A stretch of 17,993 nucleotides of DNA from the NCBI GenBank assembly GCA_020438185.1, contig JAGQVC010000007.1, positions 1 to 17,993 of the forward strand, read 5' to 3'. The notes beneath the pieces were generated by a model. The model had not been told where the DNA came from, made no database searches, and saw only the letters and a list, made by a program, of their open reading frames with translations. Position numbers and translations under genes: made by a program. The stretch is from Bacteroidota bacterium. Its GTDB lineage: Bacteria; Bacteroidota; Bacteroidia; M30B66. This document shows, in pieces, positions 8,561-15,135 of this stretch (positions are counted from its first letter, which is position 1; every line of letters begins with the position of its first letter).

Positions 8561-11500
8561 GTGAAAAGTACAAGTGTATTTAATCGACATCTGCTGATGT
8601 TCATGCTATTCCTGTTTTTACAGGTCTCAGCATTCTCGCAGTATTGCGCGCCTCAGTATGCCGCGTCATGTCAGGGGCCTTCCCCGTACACGGCAGATTT
8701 TATTAATAATTTCAGCACTTCCGGTGGTATAACCAATATCACAAATAATAATTCAGGCTGTAATTTTCAGACTAACAATTTCATCTATTACAGCAATCAG
8801 ACGGTAACAGCCACTCAGGGCTGCAGTTTTAATGTTTCCATGCAATGCGGTCCGGAGTTTCAGCAAGGGTTCGCGATTTGGGTGGATTGGAATGCTGACA
8901 ATGATTATTCAGATGCAGGTGAGCTTGTGTATTCATCACCTTCTGCCGGATATCAAACATTTACCGGTACAGTTCAGGTTCCGGCAACAGCAACACCCGG
9001 AATAAAAAGAATGAGGGTAAGATGTAGTTTTGCTACCGTACCTTCCAATCCATGCACATTACAAGGTGGTTTTACTGCCTATGGTGAAGTTGAAGAATAC
9101 AACGTAGAGGTAGTTTCCGGCGATGCGGGTGCAGTTCAGGTTTCAGACCAAACAATTTGTGCAGGAACTTCCACTCAAATCACGGCAACGGCACAAGGTA
9201 TCATTCGCTGGTATCTTAATCAAACCAGTACAACACAAATTGCACTCGGACCAACTTTCACCACGCCGGTGTTGAATCAAACTACAACTTATTGGGTTCA
9301 GGCTACTTTTGGTCCCTGCACAACACCCAGAGTACCTGTTACGATTACAGTAATTCCTCCTTTTACCGTTACTGTTTCAGCATCTCAGAATCCAGTCTGT
9401 GCAGGAACTCCTTTCACACTTACGGCAACTGCGGCTGGCAGTGGACTTACTTATAATTGGAGCCCTGCGAATGATATAATCAGTACTTTACAAAATACTG
9501 CTACCGCTTCTATTCCGGCGAATACAGCTTTTACCGTAACAGCAACAGATGCAAGCGGATGTATTGGTACTGGAACCTTAATTGTGAATGCTAATCAGGC
9601 TCCACAGATAACCGTAACAGCTACTCCGTCAACTATTTGTGAAGGTCAACAAACTGCACTTACCACAAGTGGAGGAGGACCTAACTATTCATGGACACCA
9701 GCAACAGGTTTGTCTTCAACATCCGGAGCAGCTGTAGGAGCTTCACCAGCAGTAACAACAACGTATACAGTCACTTCCCCCGGTGCTTCGGGAACTTGTC
9801 CGGCATCAGGCTCAGTAACCGTTACCGTTAATCCGGCACCGACTGTAAACGCTGGCTCTGATGTAAGCGTATGCAATGGTGTAGCGGCGAACCTAAGTGC
9901 TTCAGGGGCTGCCTCCTATTCCTGGTCACCTGCTGCCGGAATGTCTGCGCCAAATTCTGCAAATACGTCTGTTACTCCATCTGCAACAAGTACTTATACA
10001 GTAACCGGTGTATCAGCCGCAGGTTGCAGTGCAACCGATAACGTAACAGTAACGGTGCATGCCTTACCGGTGGCCAATCCGGGTAACAATGCCGCAAATT
10101 GTTCCGGTACAGGTGCTCAGCTTAATGGTTCCGGCGGTGCGGGCTATCAATGGTCTCCTGCAACAGGTCTATCTTCAACAACCATAGCAAATCCGGTGGC
10201 TACTCCGGCAACCACCACCAATTATACACTTGTTGTTACAGATGCAAATGGTTGTGTTTCTGCTCCATCTGCTCCGGTTACAGTAACCGTTTTTCAGCAA
10301 CCTGCTGCGCCCGCAATCAGTGCATCTGGTCCTGTTTCCTTCTGTCAGGGCGGAACAGTTACATTAAGCGCTCCGGCAGCCAGTTCCTATCTTTGGTCTA
10401 CCGGGGCTACAACACAAAATTTAATAGTAAATCAATCGGGCAATTACACAGTTCAGATTACCGATGCCAATGGCTGCACTTCGCCACTTTCGGCTCCCTT
10501 TCCGGTAACTGTTCATGCATTGCCTGCAGCGCCTGTAATTAATGCCGACGGCCCGCTTACTTTCTGTGATGGAGGCTCTGTTAATCTTACAGCAACAGGA
10601 AGCGGAACATTCTCCTGGAATACAGGGGCTTCTACAACCAGCATTCCTGTAAATTCCAGTGGAAGCTTCACCGTTACACTTACCGATGCGAATGGATGTC
10701 AGGCTACATCATCAGCCGTAAATGTTACTGAGCAGGCTCCGCTATCAGCTCCCCAAATCACGCCTGTGGGATCTTTGTCATTTTGCCCGGGAGGTTCGGT
10801 CACACTCACAGCTCCTGCTGCTGCATCTTATCAATGGAGCAATGGTGCCAGCACACAAAGTATTAATGTTACACAAACCGGTGCTTATACTGTTATAATA
10901 ACCGATGCTGCTGGCTGTGTTTCACCGGTATCAGCCACAATTGGTACCACATTAAACCCATCACCGGCAACACCGGCTATTTCCGCAATTGGTAATTATC
11001 CTGCTTGTACAGGGCAAACAGCTCAGCTTACAGGTCCCGCCGCGGCTTTATACAATTGGAGTACGGGAGCAACATCTCAAACAATAAATGTATCCGTACC
11101 GGGGCAGGTAACACTTACAATAACTGATGTAAACGGATGCGTTTCTGCAGCTTCAGCACCTTTTCAGGTTAGCTTTTTCCCTCTTCCGCCTGCTCCGGCA
11201 ATTTCTGCAGTCGGACCTTCCACATTTTGTGAAGGCGAAACTGTTACTCTTCAGGCTATGGGCACAGGCACCATCAATTGGAATAACAGCATGAATGGGG
11301 CTCAGATTGAAGTAGGTAATTCTGGACAGTACACTGCGACAGTAACCGACAACAACGGATGCACCAGTAATAATTCTGCTCCCATTCAGGTATATGTAAT
11401 TCCGGCACCGGATAATGCAAGCATTACAGTAACCGGACAAACAGCATTTTGCGAAGGCGATAGTGTTCTACTAACAAGTAATCCGGCCCCTCAGTATTCC

Positions 11501-12391
11501 TGGAGCACCGGAGCAACAACACAAAGTATCTGGGTTCACAATACAGACACTTACGTTGTTACTATTGGCGGAACAACCTGTCCACCGGACATTTCAACAG
11601 CTTCGAAAGACATTCTGGTGCACCCGACTCCCGTGCCGGTTATCACAGCCAGCACCAACAGGGATTGCCTTCCAGTTGAAATAAGCTTCGATTTCACCAC
11701 TAACGGAATTGGGCCCTTCAGCTATTTGTGGAGACTCAGCAACGGCACTACATCTACTGAAGCTAATCCGGTTTTTGAATTTGACCGTGCCGGCTTGTAC
11801 GATGTAACGCTCACGCTGACAGATGTGATTGGTTGTACTGCCCAGCTTAGTGAAAAAGATTTCATCGAAATTCTTCCCAGGGCGATTCCTGCATTAACAA
11901 TTTATCCCCGCGTTACAACAGACAATGAACCAACTATTATGTTGGTGAGTCAGACTTTTAATGCAGATTCAGTCCACTGGAATTTAGGTCCGTTGGGAGA
12001 ATACGTTGGCGATACACTTTTTATCACATTGCCGGATACAGGCGTTTTCCCTCTTGAATATACGGTTAGCACCGAAGCAGGATGCGAGGTTATTTTAAAG
12101 GATGAAATGCGTATGGTTGAAGATTTCACCGTTTACATCCCTAATGGCTTCTCGCCGAATGATGATGAAAAGAATGATGTGTTCATTCCTGTAACCAGGG
12201 GTATGGATGCGGAATATTATCAGTTTGCAGTATTCAACCGGTGGGGACAGGAAATATTCAGTACCAGTGATCCGCTAAAAGGTTGGGATGGTAAAGATGC
12301 CCAGATCGACACTTATATCTATAAGGTTCAGGCCAGAGGAGTCCTTGGAGAAGACAAGGAATTTACCGGCAGTGTCACACTGATCAGGTAA
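8561..12391 (+). CDS. T9SS type B cargo: GEVED/Ig-like-repeat/PKD surface protein (1276 aa)
   Basis: The start is GTG; it gives a good signal peptide (residues 1-27, HLLMFMLFLFLQVSAFSQ), whereas the next in-frame ATG (codon 13) would leave only 15 residues. Residues ~28-186 form a GEVED-like domain (FAIWVDWNADNDYSDAGELV, ending YGEVEEYNVEV). Residues ~190-266 form an Ig-like domain of the T9SS-associated type (ICAGTSTQITA, TTYWVQATF). About ten further Ig-like modules of ~72-78 aa follow to ~1020, each with one Cys near the start (FCxGG) and one near the end (DxNGC). PKD-like domains cover ~1022-1187 (PFSYLWRLSNG, GLYDVTLTLTD). Residues 1188-1276 are the gliding-type C-terminal sorting domain (YIPNGFSPNDDEKNDVF, FAVFNRWGQEIF, GWDGK, ending in GSVTLIR), so export by the type IX system and attachment at the surface are expected. 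The ligand is unknown. A -7-like TAATTTTA lies at 8531-8538, without a clear -33. Confidence 0.93.
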   Translation: MKSTSVFNRHLLMFMLFLFLQVSAFSQYCAPQYAASCQGPSPYTADFINNFSTSGGITNITNNNSGCNFQTNNFIYYSNQTVTATQGCSFNVSMQCGPEFQQGFAIWVDWNADNDYSDAGELVYSSPSAGYQTFTGTVQVPATATPGIKRMRVRCSFATVPSNPCTLQGGFTAYGEVEEYNVEVVSGDAGAVQVSDQTICAGTSTQITATAQGIIRWYLNQTSTTQIALGPTFTTPVLNQTTTYWVQATFGPCTTPRVPVTITVIPPFTVTVSASQNPVCAGTPFTLTATAAGSGLTYNWSPANDIISTLQNTATASIPANTAFTVTATDASGCIGTGTLIVNANQAPQITVTATPSTICEGQQTALTTSGGGPNYSWTPATGLSSTSGAAVGASPAVTTTYTVTSPGASGTCPASGSVTVTVNPAPTVNAGSDVSVCNGVAANLSASGAASYSWSPAAGMSAPNSANTSVTPSATSTYTVTGVSAAGCSATDNVTVTVHALPVANPGNNAANCSGTGAQLNGSGGAGYQWSPATGLSSTTIANPVATPATTTNYTLVVTDANGCVSAPSAPVTVTVFQQPAAPAISASGPVSFCQGGTVTLSAPAASSYLWSTGATTQNLIVNQSGNYTVQITDANGCTSPLSAPFPVTVHALPAAPVINADGPLTFCDGGSVNLTATGSGTFSWNTGASTTSIPVNSSGSFTVTLTDANGCQATSSAVNVTEQAPLSAPQITPVGSLSFCPGGSVTLTAPAAASYQWSNGASTQSINVTQTGAYTVIITDAAGCVSPVSATIGTTLNPSPATPAISAIGNYPACTGQTAQLTGPAAALYNWSTGATSQTINVSVPGQVTLTITDVNGCVSAASAPFQVSFFPLPPAPAISAVGPSTFCEGETVTLQAMGTGTINWNNSMNGAQIEVGNSGQYTATVTDNNGCTSNNSAPIQVYVIPAPDNASITVTGQTAFCEGDSVLLTSNPAPQYSWSTGATTQSIWVHNTDTYVVTIGGTTCPPDISTASKDILVHPTPVPVITASTNRDCLPVEISFDFTTNGIGPFSYLWRLSNGTTSTEANPVFEFDRAGLYDVTLTLTDVIGCTAQLSEKDFIEILPRAIPALTIYPRVTTDNEPTIMLVSQTFNADSVHWNLGPLGEYVGDTLFITLPDTGVFPLEYTVSTEAGCEVILKDEMRMVEDFTVYIPNGFSPNDDEKNDVFIPVTRGMDAEYYQFAVFNRWGQEIFSTSDPLKGWDGKDAQIDTYIYKVQARGVLGEDKEFTGSVTLIR
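9365..11623 (+). repeat. Tandem Ig-like protein modules
   Basis: This stretch encodes about ten consecutive modules of ~72-78 residues, with recurring patterns CxGGxVxLxA, YxWSxGAxTxxIxV and YTVxITDANGCxS. DNA identity between neighbours is only moderate, so this is an old, diverged array rather than a recent expansion. The early modules (3-5) use SPATGLSST-like loops, while modules 6-9 use WSTGATTQ-like loops, suggesting two sub-blocks. The paired Cys could form one disulfide per module. Confidence 0.75.
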
Positions 12392-12557
12392 TTCGATTTC
12401 TATTTTGTGTTAATTGGCTTTCGGAATGTTTTAATAGTCTGAAAGCCATGTGAATACATTTCTTCAGTGAACGCCTTCGGTTTCCAGGGTGAAGAAGACG
12501 GGCTGAGATACAATCTTTGGCTTCTTTGCGTATATCAAGCTTTTCGAAATCAAACAT
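12384..12557 (-). pseudogene. Possible remnant of a four-helix-bundle (23S IVS-type) protein
   Basis: A 57-codon frame begins MFDFEKLDIRKEAKD. This resembles the start of the small four-helix-bundle / 23S intervening-sequence proteins common in Bacteroidota, which usually run to about 120 aa. After residue 15 the similarity is lost, and the rest (ISARLLHPGNRRRSLKK onward) is basic and unconvincing. It also overlaps the last bases of the convergent T9SS cargo gene and the hairpin at 12415-12448. It may be a decayed 5' fragment or chance. Confidence 0.25.
12415..12448 (+). terminator. Candidate terminator of the T9SS cargo gene
   Basis: TGGCTTTCGGA (12415-12425) pairs with TCTGAAAGCCA (12438-12448), an 11-bp stem with one G-U pair and a 12-nt loop, 23 nt after the stop. 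No T-tract follows, so termination efficiency is uncertain. Confidence 0.45.
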
Positions 12558-12596
12558 AAAAATGCAGAGAGCGGGTTTGAGTTTGAGAGTGAAGAA

Positions 12597-12646
12597 AAAA
12601 ATCAGAGAGGTGCTCAGCTCTCGCTCTCACACTCACTCTGATTTTT
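12597..12646 (-). terminator. Long hairpin, probable terminator of tRNA-Leu
   Basis: Perfect 11-bp inverted repeat: 12597-12607 against 12636-12646 (AAAAATCAGAG / CTCTGATTTTT), beginning 1 nt past the tRNA 3' end. Inside it the stem can continue with four more pairs (GGTG/CACC) across a mismatch and a bulged A. On the minus strand the 3' arm runs into seven T, fitting an intrinsic terminator. The loop is long (28 nt) and rich in GAG repeats. Confidence 0.6.
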
Positions 12647-12647
12647 G

Positions 12648-12731
12648 TACCCGGAGCCGGGGTCGAACCGGCACAACCGTGAAGTTATTGGTGTTTGAGA
12701 CCAACGCGTCTACCAATTCCGCCATCCGGGC
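12648..12731 (-). tRNA. tRNA-Leu (anticodon CAA)
   Basis: The minus strand starts GCCCGGATGGCGGAATTGG and ends GGCTCCGGGTA, giving an 84-nt class II tRNA. The acceptor arm pairs GCCCGGA with TCCGGGT (a G-U at 1:72), the D-arm contains TTGGTAGAC, and the anticodon stem is TTGGT/ACCAA around CTCAAAC, so the anticodon is CAA and it reads UUG. A long variable arm follows (TAACTTCACGGTTGTG), then GCCGG-TTCGACC-CCGGC as the T-arm, and discriminator A. CCA is not encoded (the next bases are CAA). Confidence 0.95.
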
Positions 12732-12740
12732 GTTTTTGGA

Positions 12741-12753
12741 GGCGACAAAAGTA
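12741..12753 (-). promoter_or_regulatory. tRNA-Leu promoter (-7 element plus discriminator)
   Basis: The minus strand carries TACTTTTGTCGCC, a perfect TAnnTTTG element (12753-12746) followed by a GC-rich discriminator, 14 nt before the tRNA 5' end. No TTG sits at the usual distance (the nearest gives a 14-bp spacer). The same 13-base string occurs at 17947. Confidence 0.6.
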
Positions 12754-12767
12754 TAAAAAATCAGATT

Positions 12768-12783
12768 CAATATTTTGATATTG
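12768..12783. repeat. Small palindrome between tRNA-Leu and prs
   Basis: CAATAT (12768-12773) and ATATTG (12778-12783) are inverted repeats with a 4-nt loop, located in the divergent promoter region. The arms are short and AT-rich, so chance is possible. Confidence 0.25.
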
Positions 12784-12809
12784 CAATTTCACAGGAAAAT
12801 TATTTATCG

Positions 12810-12817
12810 TAATTTCG
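12810..12817 (+). promoter_or_regulatory. Candidate -7 element of prs
   Basis: TAATTTCG differs from TAnnTTTG at one base and lies 9 nt before the prs ATG, implying a leader of only a few bases. The nearest upstream TTG (12781-12783) has a 26-bp spacer, longer than ideal. Confidence 0.35.
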
Positions 12818-12826
12818 CGCGCTCAT

Positions 12827-13780
12827 ATGGAGACTTCGAACACACTCGACACAAACCCGGTTAAAATATTCTCAGGTACAGCATCTTTGTATCTGGCAGA
12901 ACTCATTGCCGATCAGTATGGTAAAGAGTTGGGCAAGGTTAGTTTTACCCGTTTCAGCGACGGTGAATTTCAGACTGCCTTTGAAGAAAGTATCCGCGGT
13001 AGCGATATGTTTATTATTCAATCGACATTCCCGCCTGCCGAAAATTTATTCGAATTACTCCTGATGATAGATGCTGCAAAAAGAGCATCTGCAAGACAAA
13101 TTATTGCGGTAATCCCTTACATGGGTTTTGCCCGTCAGGACAGAAAAGATAAACCACGTGTGGCTATCGGAGCGAAGCTCGTCGCAAACCTTTTGCAGGC
13201 AGCTGGTTGTACCAGGATTATAACCATGGATTTGCATGCTGATCAAATTCAGGGATTCTTTGATGTTCCTGTAGATCATCTGTATTCATCCTCCATTTTT
13301 ATACCTTACATCCAGTCCCTGAATCTGGAAAATCTGACTATGGCGGCACCAGACATGGGAGGTAGTAAGCGTGCCAACGCATATTCAAAGTACCTGAATG
13401 CGAATATGGCAATTTGCTATAAGGAACGTAAGGTGCACAATCAGGTTGAACGCATGACTCTGATTGGTGATGTTGAAGGTCGCGATGTTGTTTTGGTAGA
13501 TGATATCATTGATACAGCAGGAACAATTACCATGGCTGCGGATATGATTATGGATCGTGGTGCAAAATCAGTTCGCGCATTCTGCACCCATCCTGTGCTT
13601 TCTGGTAAAGCCTTCGAAAGAATTGAGAATTCTAAAATAACGGAACTGGTTGTTACCGACACAATTCCACTTAAAAGTCAGTCTGACAAGATTAAAGTTC
13701 TGTCCGTTTCAGGACTTTTCGCTGATGTTGTTTCCAAAGTGCACAACTACGAAAGCATCAGCTCCAACTTCATTTGCTGA
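12827..13780 (+). CDS. prs: Ribose-phosphate pyrophosphokinase (PRPP synthetase)
   Basis: It transfers pyrophosphate from ATP to ribose 5-phosphate, supplying PRPP for purine, pyrimidine, His, Trp and NAD synthesis in the cytoplasm. The 317 aa fit the class I length. Visible motifs are FSDGEFQ (43-49), the ATP-binding GFARQDRK (100-107), the divalent-cation region DLHADQIQGFF (135-145), a flexible catalytic loop (KERKVHNQVERM, 199-210) and the PRPP/ribose-phosphate loop VLVDDIIDTAGT (222-233). The start at 12827 leaves a short nonconserved tail before PVKIFSGTAS, normal for the family. rplY follows after 27 nt, and prs-rplY-pth is a familiar Bacteroidota gene order. Confidence 0.97.
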   Translation: METSNTLDTNPVKIFSGTASLYLAELIADQYGKELGKVSFTRFSDGEFQTAFEESIRGSDMFIIQSTFPPAENLFELLLMIDAAKRASARQIIAVIPYMGFARQDRKDKPRVAIGAKLVANLLQAAGCTRIITMDLHADQIQGFFDVPVDHLYSSSIFIPYIQSLNLENLTMAAPDMGGSKRANAYSKYLNANMAICYKERKVHNQVERMTLIGDVEGRDVVLVDDIIDTAGTITMAADMIMDRGAKSVRAFCTHPVLSGKAFERIENSKITELVVTDTIPLKSQSDKIKVLSVSGLFADVVSKVHNYESISSNFIC

Positions 13781-13807
13781 AATCAATAAACAATAAATAC
13801 AACTAAT

Positions 13808-14386
13808 ATGAAAGCAATCTTTATGAGCGGTTCGTCAAGAACGAACGTAGGGAAAAAAGATGCGAAAGCGCTTCGTGGCGAAGGTCTGGTACCTTGTGTT
13901 CTTTACGGTGGCGGTAAGCAGATTCACTTCTCAGCGCCCGAAATGGCGTTTAAACCCTTGTTGTACACTCCTGATGTACACACCGTTGAACTTGAAATTG
14001 AAGGTGCAAAATACCAGGCAATCCTTCAGGATATTCAATTTCATGCAATTTCAGACAAACTTCTGCATGCAGATTTTCTGGAAGTGAGCAATGACAAGCC
14101 GGTTAACATCGCAATTCCTGTTAAAGCTACCGGGAATTCTGTTGGTGTACGTGCAGGTGGTAAATTAAAAATTAAACTTCGTAAGCTTAAAGTTAGAGCA
14201 TTATTGAATGACCTTCCTGATACAATTGATATCGACATAACTCCATTGGAAATTGGTCAGGGTGTTAAAATCGGTCAGTTGGAAGTGCAAGGTGTTACAT
14301 TCCTTGAATCGCCAAATATCGAAGTTCTTGGTGTGAGCGCAACTCGTGCTTCGCGTCAGGCAGCTCAGGACGAAGGAAAGAAGTAA
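13808..14386 (+). CDS. rplY: 50S ribosomal protein L25 / general stress protein Ctc
   Basis: The 192-aa product is the long, two-domain (Ctc/TL5) form. Residues 1-93 are the L25 domain that binds 5S rRNA (RTNVGKKDAKALRGEGLVPC, VLYGGGKQIHF, QFHAISDKLLHADFLEV); residues ~97-185 are the beta-barrel TL5 domain (PVNIAIPVKATGNSVGVRAG, LPDTIDIDITPLEIGQGVKI). The first Met is preferred over Met6 because MKxIxxxGxxR is the usual N-terminus. It is 27 nt downstream of prs and probably cotranscribed with it. It ends just before a strong intrinsic terminator. Confidence 0.95.
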   Translation: MKAIFMSGSSRTNVGKKDAKALRGEGLVPCVLYGGGKQIHFSAPEMAFKPLLYTPDVHTVELEIEGAKYQAILQDIQFHAISDKLLHADFLEVSNDKPVNIAIPVKATGNSVGVRAGGKLKIKLRKLKVRALLNDLPDTIDIDITPLEIGQGVKIGQLEVQGVTFLESPNIEVLGVSATRASRQAAQDEGKK

Positions 14387-14407
14387 TTTCTTTAAATACA
14401 CTATCGG

Positions 14408-14438
14408 GCGCCTTCCATTTTTGGGGGGCGCTTTTTTT
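14408..14438 (+). terminator. Intrinsic terminator after rplY
   Basis: GCGCCTTCC (14408-14416) pairs with GGGGGGCGC (14423-14431), a 9-bp stem with two G-U pairs and a 6-nt ATTTTT loop, followed at once by seven T (14432-14438). It ends the prs-rplY transcript. Confidence 0.9.
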
Positions 14439-14460
14439 ATGATTCTATTCCAAGTCGTTC

Positions 14461-14468
14461 TATTTTCG
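14461..14468 (+). promoter_or_regulatory. Candidate -7 element of pth
   Basis: TATTTTCG is one base off TAnnTTTG and ends 5 nt before the pth ATG, so the transcript would be nearly leaderless. It lies just downstream of the rplY terminator, where pth needs its own promoter. No TTG is at the right spacing. Confidence 0.3.
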
Positions 14469-14473
14469 CAACC

Positions 14474-15037
14474 ATGAAATACCTAATAGCAGGTCTTGGA
14501 AACCCGGGTGCTGAGTATGCCAATACACGACATAATATTGGGTTTATGGTACTCGATTTCATTGCGAAGCAAAATAATCTGAATTTTTCTGCCGCAAGAT
14601 TCGGGCATACCTGCACCTGGAAGCATAAGTCGAGGCAAATTATCCTGCTAAAACCCGACACATATATGAATCTTAGCGGCAAGTCTGTGCAGTACTGGCT
14701 TCAGCAGGAAAAAGTCGCATTTGAAAACATGCTGGTGGTCACCGACGACCTGGCACTGCCTTTCGGCACTATCCGCTTACGCGGGAAGGGAAGTGATGGG
14801 GGGCACAACGGACTCAAAAGCATTCAGTCTGTTACCGGCCGTTCTGATTATGCCCGGTTGCGTTTTGGAATTGGGAGCGATTTCGCCAAAGGTCGCCAGG
14901 TTGATTATGTGTTATCAGAATGGAACAGGGATGAAGAATCAAAGATGCCTGAACGGCTTAGCCTGTGTGCAGACCTTGTTTCGTCGTTCTGCTCAATCGG
15001 CCTGGCTTTTACCATGAATAATTTTAACAATAAATAA
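14474..15037 (+). CDS. pth: Peptidyl-tRNA hydrolase
   Basis: It releases peptides from peptidyl-tRNAs that have dropped off the ribosome, recycling tRNA. The 187 aa match the family. Asn10 (GLGNPG), catalytic His20 (NTRHNIGF), Asp91 (VVTDDLALPFG, the counterpart of E. coli Asp93) and the substrate-binding GHNG segment (GSDGGHNGLKSI) are all present, as is KPDTYMNLSGKSV. A terminator separates it from rplY, so although prs-rplY-pth is a common order it may be transcribed separately. A weak hairpin without a T-tract (15047-15063) follows. Confidence 0.96.
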   Translation: MKYLIAGLGNPGAEYANTRHNIGFMVLDFIAKQNNLNFSAARFGHTCTWKHKSRQIILLKPDTYMNLSGKSVQYWLQQEKVAFENMLVVTDDLALPFGTIRLRGKGSDGGHNGLKSIQSVTGRSDYARLRFGIGSDFAKGRQVDYVLSEWNRDEESKMPERLSLCADLVSSFCSIGLAFTMNNFNNK

Positions 15038-15046
15038 GCATGCTTT

Positions 15047-15063
15047 TTACCCCTGCCGGGTAA
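15047..15063 (+). terminator. Weak hairpin after pth
   Basis: TTACCC (15047-15052) and GGGTAA (15058-15063) form a 6-bp stem with a 5-nt loop, 9 nt after the pth stop. There is no T-tract on the 3' side, so it is only a candidate. Confidence 0.3.
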
Positions 15064-15102
15064 CAAGTTTTGGGAATTTATTTCATTTGCAATTCAAAAT
15101 CA

Positions 15103-15117
15103 TCCGCCTACGGCGGA
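15103..15117. repeat. Short GC-rich palindrome TCCGCCTACGGCGGA
   Basis: A perfect 6-bp stem with a 3-nt loop, 18 nt upstream of the peptidase start codon. Similar CCGCC-TnC-GGCGG palindromes are, from memory, scattered between genes in many Bacteroidota. If transcribed, it would form a hairpin in the peptidase mRNA leader. Confidence 0.5.
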
Positions 15118-15135
15118 GAATAATTAAAAACATGT

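Noticed and set aside
9365..11623. Repeats in the T9SS gene considered as a CRISPR or DNA tandem array
   Set aside because: The period is about 220 bp, DNA identity is moderate, and the reading frame is kept throughout; these are protein modules.
12517..12756. 79-codon plus-strand frame across the tRNA
   Set aside because: It runs through the tRNA-Leu gene and its hairpin on the other strand and has no protein-like features.
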